Positions 45,755 to 60,229 of a DNA stretch of 64,000 nucleotides are shown here, piece after piece. Source of the DNA: Corinectria fuckeliana (Eukaryota > Ascomycota > Sordariomycetes > Hypocreales > Nectriaceae). Both the position numbers and the translations under genes were made by a program. The number at the start of each line of letters is the position of its first letter. Position 1 is the first letter of the stretch. The stretch lies in NCBI GenBank assembly GCA_019137255.1, contig WPDH01000098.1, positions 33,822-97,821 of the forward strand. Reading direction: 5' to 3'. The notes below the pieces were generated by a model. The model had not been told where the DNA came from and did no database searches. It saw only the letters and a list, made by a program, of their open reading frames with translations.

Positions 45755-46620
45755 GCCTTCCTTGTGTTGTGTCGTCTCCTGAAGCTCTACCAGACACTGG
45801 CGGGCCCGGCAAAGGAAGTCTAGGCCTCTGGAGATAGGGTTTCCTGCTGGCGATTGATCTAGCGGGACTCGGGCTGTGGCGACTTGTGGTGATGGCGAGG
45901 TTGCTTGCGAGGCTGAATGAAGAAGTTGCTTGTTGTCGGGAGCATTTTTTGGTGATATTCACCAAATAGCATCCACATAGGTTCCCAGTCAGCCAGCCCG
46001 GCTCGGTTGTCTCCCCTCGACCCCACTGCAAGTGGTACAGCGTCCACTAACCTTTAGCGGACTTAAGGCAAAAAATGGAGGAGCTGTAGTAGCGAGTCTT
46101 GACGGGAGTTTGCCAACTTAATATATTGCGCAGTGCGGCCTAGTAAAGTGACTTACTCTAAGTGTAGTGGCCAATTAACACTCAAGGCTGCCTAAACTAT
46201 CGCAATACAAATCGCGTTGGACGTAGGTGTCACCCACTTGAGACGTGGGAACGCTTCGCAGCAAGACTTCCCTTTGTAGGCTTGTAAGAGGTAGGATTCA
46301 CGACCTCAAGGCACTCGTTCAATCCAAAGAGGATGCGATTCCTGTTGAATCGGTTTGCGTGGCCATTATGTCAGGCACCATCCTCTACCCGGCCAACAGC
46401 CTTCATTCAGTATGCAATGGAGAGCTGCTAGAAGGTCCACCATACGCAGGAGCATCCCGGCCAGGACCACGTGTGCCAGTTTTGCGACAGGACTTAATTG
46501 AGAACGGGGTGGCACATAACTCACAAACATTGCCACAGGGAGGCCAACGGGAAATGTATATTCACATGTCTAGTCTGCTCTGCCGAGTTTGAAAGTAATA
46601 TTCCAGGAGTCTTGCTAGGT
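45755..46620. other. TTC1 promoter and edge of gene island
   Basis: GC-normal DNA up to about 46,620, where composition drops abruptly. A 115-codon frame at 46245-46592 shows no domain or splice structure and is not called. Confidence 0.5.
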
Positions 46621-46762
46621 GTACAGCGTCTTTTCAGAAGGGCTAAGATATATTAAATTTACTAAAACCTATATAAGTCCGCCTATACGTCTTATTTAAA
46701 TTGGACGAAAAATAGCGTAATACTATAATAGATCTAATAAATAGATTAAAAATCTTAAATAC

Positions 46763-47116
46763 TATCTCACATACCACCTTAGTGAGATAATTAGACTTAA
46801 AGCTAGGTGTAGTACATTAGGTGCCTTTAGTGCTGTGGTCAGTGTATGGATTTACCTCGCTTACACCTTAATACAGTGTAAAGGTATTTAGATGCTATAC
46901 ATCTAGCAAGACTTATTATATGTGTGTATCTTGTTAGATCGCTACCGTGGTAGTGCGAGGTTAAAGGCACCTCACATCTACTGATCTCATTTAGCTCCAC
47001 CCTTTCACACTACCTACAGAGGTGGTGGAACTGTTACTATATACTAGATGATGCGTGCTTTGTTAGCGGGAGATGTAGTTAGTGTAGACTAACTACCCGA
47101 CTAAAGCTGTCAGCTT
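46763..47116. other. Chain of perfect stem-loops, unexplained
   Basis: This segment keeps more G/C and CpG than the AT-rich DNA around it and contains nine perfect inverted repeats. Hairpins: TATCTCAC/GTGAGATA (46763-46789); nested stems AGGTGCCTTTA/TAAAGGCACCT (46819-46829 with 46962-46972) and ACCTCGC/GCGAGGT (46854-46860 with 46955-46961). Inside these are TTACAC/GTGTAA (46861-46881), TAGATG/CATCTA (46889-46905), CAAGA/TCTTG (46907-46933) and CTACC-GT-GGTAG (46942-46953). Then follow TCCACC/GGTGGA (46996-47029), GTAGTTAG/CTAACTAC (47075-47096) and AAGCT/AGCTT (47104-47116). It is not a recognised RNA class. It shares TAGATGCTA..CATCTA and AGACTAACTACCC with the copia element, so a related LTR is the main alternative. 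Confidence 0.5.
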
Positions 47117-50100
47117 AAAAGAGAAGATGCGCAGATAAGATCACAGCTTAGGTAACTATAGAAGATGTAAAACAGATTAGACTACTTTTAAGCTTTAGAT
47201 TTAATACTTTTAAAGGAAATCTGTCTAATAAGAATAAGAATAAATAATAAGAGCTACTATAACAGCTAGATAAGATAAGATAAAAAGTAATAAAAGGTAA
47301 GATTAAAATTAAGAAGAGAAAAAATATTATCTTTTATTAAGATTAGGTAAGATAACTACTTTAAGTAGTAACTACTTATAGCTAGGCCTTATATATATTA
47401 AAACTCTTATACTAATTAGTACTATTATAAACCTTTTTTATAACCTAATACTTATCTTTAAGTATATTAAGAGTTACACTCTAAATAATAAAAGAAGCCT
47501 AGTTAATAGTCTAGTCTTTTTTTAATCTATCTAAAAGTAATATATTTACTTATTATATTTTTTCTTATTTTTCTAGTCTATTTTTCTACTTTCTTATTAT
47601 TTTTTATCTTCTCTTATCTTATTATATATTCTAATATATCTTATTACTTATCTTAGGTATAGTTCTAAACAGCTAATTTATTTATATAAAAAAGGTAAGT
47701 AGTAAAAGGTAAAAATTAGAAGAGAGTATAAGCTATTACTACTAAAATAAGCTATTACTAAAAACTTATAAGCTTATTAAGTATATTTATAGCTTAAGTG
47801 TTAGTTATAAGATAATAGTAAGTTTAGGTGTTAAAAACTTAAGTGAGAGTAAGTTTATTAAAAGTATATCTTATTATCTTATTAGTAGCAGCTCTTATTT
47901 ATTAATTAGCTATAGTATCTAATCTTAGATTTTTCTCTTTTTAAGTAATATCTCTTAGAGGTATACTAGTAATTAATAGTATAAGGTTAGTAATCTTATA
48001 AGGTCTTAAGACTTTAAAAGCTTTAAACTTATCTCTTATAAGAATATTACCTTCTAAATTCTTATTATCTTACTATTACTAGAAAGTAGCCTTCTCTTTT
48101 ATAGCTTATAAAGCTTTAATAGCCTTTTAAATATCCTTAAGGTTCTAGCTAGTATTAAGCTAAAAAGGGGAGTTAGTCTTATAAGCAGATAATAAAGCTT
48201 AAGATCTAGTATTTTTTTTCTTTTTAAGCTTAAGTGTAAAGTTATAATCTTTAAAAAGGTTTAAATAAGACTACTTATTTAAGTTAATATAAGATAAGAT
48301 ATAGTTTTAATTTAGTAAGAGTATAAGCTCTATCTTTATATTAGTTAGGTTTATTTTCTCTTTTTTTATAAGTGCTAGCTCTAGTGATTTTAGCTTAAAA
48401 AGAGGTCTCTTCTAGAGGTTATATAAGATAGTATTAATACCTCTAGGTGTTAAGTTTAACTATAAGCTTAAAGGTTTTTAAGATCTCTTCTAGATAAGTA
48501 TATAAGAGGTAAGAGTTATAAGTAAGTTAGTTAGATTAAGATTATACTTTATTAGTCTAAAGTTAGCTAGTTTTTAATATATAATCTTATTTAGTATATT
48601 ATTAAAAGGTAGACTTATAAGATTAAAACTTAAGTCTTAGTTTTTATAGTATTAGATTAACTAATCTAGTAAGATAATAAAAATAAGCTAGTAAGAGATA
48701 AGACTATTAAGTATAGTTTAATACTCTTTTATTAGTATACTACTTATATAAATAGTTTAGTACTTATTATACTTATATTAGAAGCTTATATTATTTTACT
48801 AGAGGGTAGTATACTTACTAATATTAGTAAATAGCTCTTAAGATAGTATACTTAAGTAACTCTTATAAGGTTTATAGTTTACTAAGCTAGTACTTATATT
48901 TTTAACTAGCTAAGTATTAAAAATATATTACTAGTTTTTAATCTTAATCTTATTTAAGATAAGAGTTTTAATAAAGTTAGTAATATACTTTATACTTATT
49001 TCTTAAGAAGTATTATTAGTAATAAAAAGATAAAAAGCTAAGACCTAATTATATTAGTTAAGAATCTCTTTTATATTTATTAAAGTAAAAATCTTATTAA
49101 TCTTAAGGTATTAAATCTTACTAGCTTACTTAATTAAGTGCTTTTATATATAACTTATAAATTCTTATAAGTTTAGAAAAAGTAAGAAGGTTATAATATA
49201 ATTATACTCTTAGTTAAAAGATTACTTAGAGACTAAGATAGTAATAATAGTAAAATTAAAAAGTAAACTATAATTAGCTAGTATTTCTTAGAAAGCTAAA
49301 GTTATAACTTTTAAGTATAACTAAGCTACTTACCTTTAGAAGTTATAATAGTATAGCTAACTATTATAATAGTTAAAAATATATAAGATCTAATAATTAA
49401 TATAGTAAACTAAGCTTATAATAAAACACTTATTAAATATTACCTTTTAGAATTTCTTATAGCTCTTATAGCTTATTCTAGTAGTATAAAAAACTTATTT
49501 AGCACTTTTAGTAAGATAAGAGTTATAGTCTTTTTTACTATCTTTCTTACCTTTCTTATAAGTAGAGAAGTTAAGACTAGTATTTTAAAAGAGGGTATAA
49601 TTAAGAATATAAATATAATCTTTTATAGTAACTATAATATCTCTTATTTTATAAGTTAAGATAGGTAGTAAAATACTAAGTTTAAAGTTAGAGGCTTAGC
49701 CTTTTTACTAGAGTCTTTTTAAAAGGCTTTAAAAGTCTTAATAATAAGCAGGCTAAGTCTAGTTATAAACTTATTTATTAAGGCTTTTAGTATAAGTATT
49801 ATAAGATAGTATCTTAAACTAAGTGTTATTAGTAATATCTAAGTAAAGGTTTAAGATAATTAGGTTATTATTATCTTAGTAGCTTTAGTTAGTATAAGAT
49901 TAAAAGAAAGTAAGTTATTTTAAAATAATATCTTTTAGGGGTTTATAAATATAATATTTAGTAGAATAGTAAAAAGCTTATAAGCTTTTTTCTTAAGAGA
50001 CTCTTACTTTAAAGTATAAGATCTAACTATTATATATAAAATAGTCTAGCTTATTATTAATAGTAAGTATTATTATAGCTACTTTTATTATAAATAAGTA

Positions 50101-51613
50101 GTATTAAAAGATAGAAAAAAAGGTATTTTAAAATAAGAGTAAGTATTTAAGATAAAAAGCTAAAATATAAAAAAATATAAAAGAAATATTAAAAGTAAAA
50201 AAGAGTATAATTTATAACTAAATAACTTATATAAAAGTATTTATCTTTTTAGCTACTTACTTAATAAGATTCTTAAGTTTTATTTTATATACTTAAGAGG
50301 ATATTTATATATTAGCTATCTTATAATATATTTAACTATTTCTCTTTATAAATTACTTAAATTATTATATTTTAACTATAAAGCTTTTTATCTGCCTTTT
50401 TAGCCCTCTTTTTTTCTATATTTTCTCTTTTCTTTTAATATCTTTTTTTTTTTTACTTTACTTATATTACTTATATTACTTTTAATAAATCTACTACTTT
50501 ATAATAGCCTTTTAAGCTAAGTAAGAGATACTTATTACCTAGTAATATAAGACTCTTTTTAACTTATATAATCTTATAAAGTATAATACTAATAAGTATA
50601 AATTTACCTAATAAACTTCTACTAAATAAGAAGATTAGATTATATATTATATTATATCTCTCTTATACTAAAGCTATTAGTACTAACTTATAAGCTTTTT
50701 TTAAAACTACTAGTAGTAATAGTTAATCTAATACTTTTTAGTAGTTTAAAAAGAGTTTTAATATCTAAATTTACTCTTAAAAAGCTTTTAATTATCTTAG
50801 CTACTCTTTTTATATTATGCTTACTTTTAAGAGTAAAAACTTAAAAATATCTTAAGATATTTATATTTTCTTTTAGTATAGTCTTTAAGATATTAATAGT
50901 GTTTTTTAAACTAGTACTAAACTTACTATTAATTATTATTTTTACTCTTTTTATATTTATATTAAGTTTAGTTATTTTTAAGAGTATATTATTTTATATA
51001 CTTTTAATTAAGCTTTTTATTTAAAAGCTTTACTTATAGTTTTATATAGTAATAATAATCTTATTTTTTACTCTTATTATATTTAATCTTATACTTTTAA
51101 TATCTTAAGTAACTATAAGTATTTTCTTTTCTTTTTTTATACTTACTAATTAATTCTAGGTTTTATAAGTAGCTAATATACTAATTATATCTAAAGAAGT
51201 AATACTTATTATAAATAAACTTTTCTGTCTAGCTATTAAAAAAAGAGTTCTTAAGATAGTCTTTTAAACTACTCTCTTAGTAGTAAAAAGACTATAAAGA
51301 CTCCTCCTAATAGAAATTAAAAAGTTAGGTTAATAAATAAAAGTAGTTATTTCTAAATTTTAAAACTACTACTTTTAGCTAAAAATAAAGCTTAAAAGCT
51401 TAAGTATACTATATATAAGACTAAGAAAGTATATAATAAGAATTACTAGAAGGGTTTTAAGACTATTAATAGTAAGTAGTTTTTTTAGTTATTTTTAAGA
51501 CTTTTTTTTAACTTAAATTTTAGTACTTTTTTATAGTATTTCTTACTTATCTAACTAAATCTAATACTTATCTATTATATTCTAATTTTTATTTATTCTC
51601 TTATTAATAGTAA

Positions 51614-51692
51614 TATCTTAAGCTATATTAAGCTTATCTTAAGTTATATTAAGCTTATCTTAAGCTATATTAAGCTTATCTTAAGCTATATT
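51614..51692 (+). repeat. 21-bp tandem repeat, about 3.8 copies
   Basis: The unit TATCTTAAGCTATATTAAGC plus T is repeated at 51614, 51635, 51656 and 51677 (partial), with a single C/T difference (51644 region). Each unit contains the palindromes CTTAAG and AAGCTT-like cores. Confidence 0.9.
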
Positions 51693-53939
51693 TTACTTAT
51701 TTTCTCTCTTATTTATACCTCTTTTAGTAGTAACTTATATAGTTTAGTAAGTTTATTATTATAAAGCAGATTATTATAGTACTATCTTAGTGCTATTAGT
51801 ATTAAAACTACTTATCTTTTATTATCTCTAAAAGATAAACTTTAAGATATTATTATAGCTTTTAGATAAGAGGTATTATTATCTTATTTTTACTTATATT
51901 CTTTTTATTATTATTTTTACTTATTAGATTTAATATTTTCTTATTATTCTTTTTATTTTAATCTTTAGTAAGAGGTTAAAATCTAAAGTTTTTCTTATTA
52001 GCTTTTAAGATTTACTATTTTTTTTTATCTTTAATAAACTTTTTTAATTAGTCTTTATAAATTAATTTTTTAATACTAATCCTATCTAAAGTAGTAATAT
52101 AATAGCTAACTTTTAGCTTATTTTAACTCTTAATATAATATAAACTATCTTACTTATATTATATTTTTACTTTTTTTATTATATTATCTTACTATCTAAT
52201 ATTATATCTTAGTATAAGATCTTTAAGATTTAAAAGCTTTTTCTAAATATTTCTCTTATAGTTATTATTTATCCTTTAAGTAAGCTTTTATTAGTATATT
52301 ATAACTTAAATTTTAGCCTTTTTATATTATCTTATTATCACTTTAGGATTTAAATTCTTTTTTTAAGTAATTAATCTAATATTTTAATATTATCTTAATT
52401 AATAATCCTTTAGGTAAGTACTATTACTTCTAAAGAAAAAACTAGTTTTTACCTATAGAGTAAGAAAAAAGCTAATTTTCTATAAGATATATAAATAACT
52501 ACTTAGTTAGCTATTAAGATATAAAATAACTTTTTTACTTACTTTATACTTAGGCTTAAAGTATACTTCTTAAAGTAAAATACTAAAGTAGTATAGCTAG
52601 CTTTAATAATCTTATTTGCCTTTAAATTATAAGTTAAAATAAGTATTACTCTTATTTTTAAAGCTTTAAAAGTAGAAATAAATTTCTTACTTATTTTTAA
52701 CCTATTATTAACTATTATAATAATAATAATACTAAAGTGTTATAATACTTCTTATATAAATAAAGTTATTATATAAGTATTTAGCTTAGTTATTAGCTTA
52801 GCTTTTAGCTAGCCTATTAGATTATATTTAGCCTTAGTAAGATACTTTTTATTTTAGTTTAGCAAAAGGTACTATATATTAAAATAGACTTTTATTATAA
52901 GAAACTAAAGTGCTATTAGAATAATAACCTTTTTTATTTTCTAAGATATATAATTTTAGCAGGTAAGATACTAAGAGATAACTAAGTTAATATTTATTTA
53001 TATTATCTTTTAGAAATACCTTTTTTAGATTAGAGTAAGTATTATATCTTATCTTTTATAACCTCTTTTAATATAATATAACTTAATTAACTGCTTTTAG
53101 ACCTTTTTCTACTTAACTATAAGAATAAGTTTACCTTTTAGGTTATTTAACTTTTACTAAATTTAACTATCTTAAATAAAGTGAAAAAAGACTTTATATT
53201 AAATAGCTTAAAAGACTTTTATACTAACTCTTATAAGCTTTTTTAGAGTTAAGAGATATTCTTTTAGCTTAAGAAATTTCCTATTATAACTCTCTTTTAG
53301 CTGCTTATATTAGTTCTTAATAAATACTATATTAAAATATAAGTTTATAAAATTCTTAATATCTCTTTTAGTAACTATATCTAGCTTATCTAAGAGTTTA
53401 GCTTACTTTCTTAATAGCTTATTTATAATAAGATTCTTAATATCTTATATATAATATATACTATAGTTAAATAGTATAAGATAGCTAATCTAATATATAA
53501 TTAATAAGCCTAGTATATTATTAGCTTTTCTATTAAGTTAGTAAACTAAAACTTATAAATCTATTTTAAAAATAAAAAAAATACTATATAAGTAGTTTCT
53601 TAGTTAATAAAACATATATAGTATTATCTTACACTCTTATTTAGTAGTATTATAGCTTTACTTAGTCTTATTTTAAAGCTTAGACTTAAATTAGACTAAA
53701 TACTACTTACTATTAATAAGTTATATTAGTATATATTTTTATCTTTTAAGACTTATATTTACTATTAGGATAATTTCTCTTGTTTTATTTAAGAAGTTAA
53801 GAGTTACTAAAATTAGTAAAAATATAATCTTAGCTTTTAGTTAATCTATTACTTTTTGTTAGTTATTATCTTATATAAAGTTAATATCTTTTTAAAAAAG
53901 TATTATTAAAAGCCTTATAATCTAAGTGTAATACTAAAT

Positions 53940-54400
53940 CTAGTAGTAATAGTATCTAACTATCTTAAGAAAAAACCTAACCTTTTTAATATTAATATAA
54001 ACTATTTACTTATTAATCTTAATAATCTTAGCTTTTTTAAGGCTTTATTTATTAGTTTTATAAATATACTTAATAACTACTATAAAATTCTAGTAGAACT
54101 TAGATTTTTTTTTAAAAATAATATATCCTAATAGTTTTATATTAATAAGTATCTTATTTAAGTTAATTAATTACTTTAAGATATACTTTCTAATACTAAG
54201 TATAGCCTTCTTATTATTAAATATTTCTATTAGTCTCTTAATAGTAATATTATTTAGAAAAATATAATAAATATTTAAAATAAGATTATATAAGATATAT
54301 ATAATAATCTTTAAGAACTATACTACTAAGTTAGTAGCTTCTTAAAAGAGTATATATATTTAAAATAGTCTTAAAAGAGTAAGAAATATTATTAGATTTT
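53940..54400 (-). pseudogene. Ty3/gypsy reverse transcriptase remnant, minus strand
   Basis: The minus-strand translation retains the fungal gypsy RT layout. The active-site strand is FLNNITIKR (54234-54260), where both aspartates of the family's DD pair read Asn (AAT AAT). Downstream (lower coordinates) comes a spaced IRKYILK…INLNKIL block, and then KVRFFLKIVRYYYY near 53945-53990, the mutated counterpart of the conserved [RK]-x-FLG-x2-x-YYR block after the RT. TAA/TAG interrupt it. It is inactive. Confidence 0.7.
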
Positions 54401-57400
54401 TACTTTTCTTATTTAAGACTATTTAGTTATATCTAAAGAAAAAGTCTAATAGTAATAGTATTTTATATATTATTATATCTAAAAAGAATTTATTTATACT
54501 AAAAGGACTAAAACTATCTTTTATAGTATACTAGTTAATATAAGTAGCTAAGTTAATTAAGTAGATATTCTTATTCTTTTTTACTATTAATATATAAAAG
54601 TTTTAGTAAAAAGTATAAGATTTCTTAAGAATATAATATTTAAGCTTAGTCTTTAAGAGGTTTATAACTTTCTTTTTAAAGCCTTTTAGAATTAATATAT
54701 TACTAGCTTACTAAGTAGTATATTTAACTACTTTTAAAACTTAAAAAGAGATAACTATAAGATTAAGTTTTTTATACTTATTAAAGTCTTAAGCTAAAAT
54801 AGCTTTCTTATTATATAAGATTTATAGTAAAATATTAGTTTCTTTTTCTAATATTATTCTTTTAACTTAATCTAATACTTCTTAAAGTTATTTACTAAAA
54901 AGTCTTAATCTTTTCTTAATTACTAAGAACTTAAGAGTAATATAGTCTAAGTACTTACTTTTATACTTTAAAAAGTCTTATACTTTTTTTTACTTTTTTT
55001 TCTTTTATAAAAGGTTTTCTTTAGAAATACTTTTATTAAAAAAGATATTATCTCTTAAGTGGATTTTAGCTTTCTTCTGCTTATATATTATATTAACCTA
55101 GATATTAACTCTTTTTTCTTACTTTTTCTTTTTATAAGTTATATTTTTTAACTCTTTTTTTACTTAATTTAAAACTATTAAGTAAGTATAAATAACTTTC
55201 TTTCTAATAAGTTATATAATTTTCTTCTTACTATCTTAATTTAGCTATTAGACTATATTAAGATTATTATTATCTTTTAAAGCTTATAGCTTATATAAAA
55301 AAACTTTAAAAAGAGGCTTAAAAGTTATTACTAGTTAGTCTTATAAGTAATCTCTTATAAAACCTTTTAATAAATACTTTTTACTACTAGAGTTATAATT
55401 CTTATAAACCTAAAATAATATCTAATATATATTTCTCCTTTTTTAGTTATATAGTTAAAAGAGAGCTTTATAGCTCTTATAAATAGTATTCTTAAGATAA
55501 AAAGAATAAATATAAAGCTAATAAGAGTTATATATATTTTTTATAAGATATAAGTATTACTTAGAAAAACTAGTATTTTTACCTTCTTATATATTAAGAT
55601 CTTATTATTTAAATAGAAAGTTATAAAAGCTCTTATAAGACTTACTTTTAGTTTATACTTTTTAGCTATTTTACTTAAGATAATATTACCTTTTAATTTA
55701 GTATCTAAAAGGGCTTTTATAGTATAGCTATTTATATTTCTTAAGCAGATTATAATTCTTAGTAGCTTCTAATAGTAAGCTAATTTTTAGTCTTACTTAT
55801 CTCTTAAGATATTAAAGTTAACCTTAAGATATACTATATTTAATACTTTCTTTAGGTTTTTTTACTAATAACTTACTTATATTAGGTTTTCTAATATTAA
55901 TAATAGTAATTTCTCTATTTTTCTCTATTAGAAATTTACTAAAGTAAAAAGGTTAACTTAGAGGAGAGCTATTATTTTAGTCTGTCTTATTATTTTAGAT
56001 TCTTAGAGTATCTACCTTATAATAAGATACTTTTAAGTTATAATACTTCTTAGCTTTTATTAGATCTAGTGTTTTAAGAAATAATAAGTATACTATAAGG
56101 TTACTATTAGGCTTAGTTAGCTTTTTATACTAGTTTATAAACTTAGTATTTATAACACCTTTTACTATTATTATTACTTTTTTTATAAGAGTGTAAGTAA
56201 TATCTAGGTTAATTACTATAAGCTAAGAGATTAAAATTAAGATTTTTTTTAACTAAAATTTATCTTTAATATATAACTTAGCTGTTAATAGACCTTTCTT
56301 CTTATTTATAAATTGCTATTAAAACTTCTTTATAAAAAACTTCTTATTAGTAATTTTTTAATCTCTTATAAACTAATAAGCTAATAAATAGAGTTATACT
56401 ACTACTTTAATAAGTAGTCTATTATTATTAACTTTTTTTATCTTAGCTCTCTTAGCTATAAGATTAGTACTAATATTATTAGTTAAGATTAGGTTATTTA
56501 AGCTGTTATTAATTACTAGAAGGTCTTCTAATATAAAAATAATATTAGCTTAAATAGTAATATTAATATCTAAATAGCTTAGTCTTTCTAAAGGGATATT
56601 AAAGCCTAGCTTAATATATCTTATAAGCTATTTAGCTTTCTAAAGTGTAGTATTTTATAACTTAAGGTTAAATACTATTTTTTATATCTTATTAGCCTAC
56701 TTATAAGTATAATACCTAGAGAAGTATTTAATTTACTAAATAACTAGTCTCTTAGTATAAAAATTATTTATATATTATATTAGAATTTAAAAAGAGATAA
56801 GAATTTTCTTATTACTAATCTAAAATATACTAGTAAGAGATAAGTAAGTAGTATACTTTAACTAGTTATCTTTTTAATAATATAAATACTAGTCTAAATA
56901 GTATTTTTACTCTTTATAATACTAGTATACTTATAGCTTTTAGTTAAATCCTCTTATAGTATTTATATTAAATTAGTACTTTTTATATATATAATTTAAT
57001 ATATTTATATATATATAATTAGTTAAGATATCTTTTATATCTTTTTAGGCCTACTAGTAGAAAACCTAACTATAAAGTAAGATAATATTTTCTTTTTATA
57101 TTTATATATTTTATATTATATTTATAAAAAGGTCTTTTATAAGCTTTAATAACTTATTAACTTAAAGATTAATTTTAAATAAATTAATTACTCTTTTAGC
57201 TAGTAGGAAAGATATATAAAATTAAGTAGTAGCTAGCTAGTAAAAAAGTTAAGAATTAACTAAAAGCTGTAAAAAAAGTTAAGTAAAGCTAGTATAATAA
57301 GCTAAAGTTATTTTAGTATTTAAAAACCCTTTTAGAATCTTAAATAGCTTTTTATAGCTTAAATTAGCTAGTTTTTTAAGTGTCTTTCTACTTTAGTTAT

Positions 57401-57999
57401 ATAAGAGTTTAATAACTTTATTTAGTATAATATTATAAAAAGATTAGGTATAAGTTAAGAAAAAGCTTTAAAATATTAGATTAATTGTTTTATAAAAGTA
57501 CTAATACTTACTTATCTAATAAAGTGTAAGGTATAATATTATAAGCTGTATAAGAAAGTTAAATTTCTTAAAATAAATAGCTGTAAAGCTTTTAGAGGTT
57601 TTAAGTAATTAAAAGGTTTTAAAGTAGGTCTTAATAACTAATAGATAGCTTATTAGGTAGAGAAGAAAAAGTGGGTTAAATTAATATATTTTATAAGATA
57701 ATTAGTTAAAATCTAAGTGCTTAAGTGTCTACTCTATATTTAAATATAAGCGGAAATCACTCTCTCTTTATAGATAAATTCCCAGTTTCCTAGCAGTCTA
57801 AATAAGTTGTATAATAGCTTAATTTATAGCTAAAGTAATAACTAATATTATACTAAAATCTCAGATTAGTTAGATATAATATTACGCTGTAATTACAGTT
57901 CTAGTGGTAAATCTTTTAGAGTTTATCTAAACTATAATATAAGTTAGAAAACTAGCAGATAGTAGTGATTTAATAATAGCTAATAGATGTAAGAAAATA

Positions 58000-58245
58000 A
58001 GCTTATAGCCTAAAAGACTAGCCCTAAAAGAAACTAGTACTAAGCTAGGTAAAGTATACTAAGAGTATAAGAGCTACTAAGTAAGATTACTTAGTAATTT
58101 TAGCAAGTAGTTTATAACTACTTACTAAGTTAAAGTCTTATAATATATAAATACCTACCTTAAAACTTTTTATCTCACTCTAATTAGCTAACTCTTATAA
58201 TTTTTTAACTTTTTTTACTTACCTAAGTAATTAGTATAAATAGAA
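58000..58245 (+). repeat. 5' LTR of gypsy element (approximate)
   Basis: Matches 63,230-63,460 in order and spacing over several blocks (see element). Differences look mostly like transitions plus short gaps. Confidence 0.55.
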
Positions 58246-60229
58246 AGATAATAATAAACCTTTAATAAACCCTAGCTTAAATAAGTTATATACTAATACT
58301 AGGTTATATTATAAGTAGTATATACTAGGTGATAAAACTACTATAAACAAAATAAATTATACTAGAAATAATTAAGTTAGTAAAACTAGTATATAAACTA
58401 AAGCTAAGAGATATTAAAAAGAAAAGCTAGAAAACTTAATATAAAAAGTCTAAAAGTGATTATAACTTATTAGTAAAGCTGCTACTTAGGTTATATAGGT
58501 AGATTCTTAGTGATTAACTAGTAATATAAGAGTAGTAAACCCTAATATTAATATATAGCTTAAATATATAAGATTTCTTAAAGATCCTAGTTAAATAGCA
58601 GGTAGTATAAATAAAGCTAATATGCTAACTAGTTTAACATCTTATAAGTAACCTTAGGTAAGATTAGAAAAAACCCTCTACTTATAACTGTATAGTACTA
58701 CTTAAGAATACTATAAAGGTAAAGGTTAATAACTAAATTTATACTATAAAGTTAAGAAATAGCTTTTAACCTAACTATACTAATATATAAAAAATTAAAT
58801 AGTTTATAACTAAGCTTTATATAGCTAAACAGACTAAATAGTATAACTATAAGAGAAATCTTATTAACTTAACCTAGTAGAACTATTTTAACTTTATTTA
58901 TAAGAGATATATTAATATAAGCTTATAAGAGAGGTAACTATAAGATAAATTAATAGAGATCTAATAGTATAATAACTAGTTACTAATAGACTATTTTAAC
59001 TTATAGACTGTCTTATATACCTTTATAAGCACTTTAGACCTTAAAGACTAGGTAGACTTAGCTTACTAATATTATTATAAGCTTAAAAACCAGCTAAAAA
59101 GAGAAATAAACTATTAAAAGGTTAATCTTTTATAGGTGTAAAATATAGCTAATAAGATAAAAAGGCTATAATTATATATCTAATATAACTATAAGTTATA
59201 AAGTAAAAAGTAAAAATATAAACCTAGTAACTATACTTAAGAGAGGTCTAAAAAGACTACTAATATAAGATAAGCTAAAAGCTAAGACTTTAAAGAAATA
59301 TAAAATAATACAAAGAATTATATATACTTCTAACTATCTAAAAACCTACCTTTAGCTAACCTATTAGCAAACTGCTCTATATATAGTAAAAGATTAACTA
59401 ACTAACTAAGAGTATAGTATTATAATTATAATAAGACTAGGTATTTAGTAAGAGATTATTAGGCGGCTAAAAGAAACTTTAGTATTAATACTAACTAGAT
59501 ACTAAGCTTACCTTTAGTAAAAGTATAATTTATAAGTATATAAGTAAAAAAGCTAAACTTCTTAGAAAATAAGTAAGCGCTAAAAATACTACTAAAACCT
59601 TAGTGCTAATACTAAAAATAATACTAATTAAGCATATTATTTAAGAAAGAGTAATCACTTTATAAGTATATACTAAAAAAGTAGTTTATATAAATATAAA
59701 TATTTACACTTAAGTTAATCTTATTAGTATAAGACTAATTAGAAGGTTAAGCCTTAAGATAACTAGAGATTAGAAGGTACTAAGCTTGTCTAGTTTTAAT
59801 AGAGTAACTATACTTATTAGGCAGGTCTACTAGTTAATATTCTTTCTAATTAACTCTTAAGAATACTTATAAAAGGTTAGATAACTATTTATAAAAGTAT
59901 AACACTTTAAAAAGGCTAGTAACCTACTCTTATTCTTAAATTTTATAAGAAAGAAAGAAATTCTTATTAATACTTATATATATTTATAAAGCTATAAGCT
60001 TATTACTCTTATAAATATTATAACTTTTATAAAAAAGCTAGTAAGAAGAGAAGAACCTGCTTATATTATATATATATATAGTATATTATTACTAGATAAG
60101 CAGCTAATAGCTGTTTTAGATAAAAAAGTAAATATAAGGTTAGAGATCTTATTATTAGAACTTAAAAAGTTTAGAAGAGTGTTTAGTAAATTTATAGTAA
60201 AAGAGATTTTAATCTTAGAGGGTGTAAAG

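Larger units (their letters stand above)
47117..57985. mobile_element. AT-rich RIP-mutated retrotransposon block
   Basis: Almost pure A/T with residual AG/CT, essentially no CpG, and stops in all frames. No intact gene is present. Readable parts include a minus-strand Ty3/gypsy polymerase near 53.9-54.4 kb, so at least part (very roughly 51-57.9 kb) is a minus-strand gypsy element. The 47.1-51 kb part is probably another decayed element whose class cannot be read. LTR limits could not be found by eye. Confidence 0.7.

Noticed and set aside
46245..46592. 115-codon frame next to the AT-rich block
   Set aside because: No domain, no intron signals, no neighbour logic. A frame of this length is expected by chance at this GC content.
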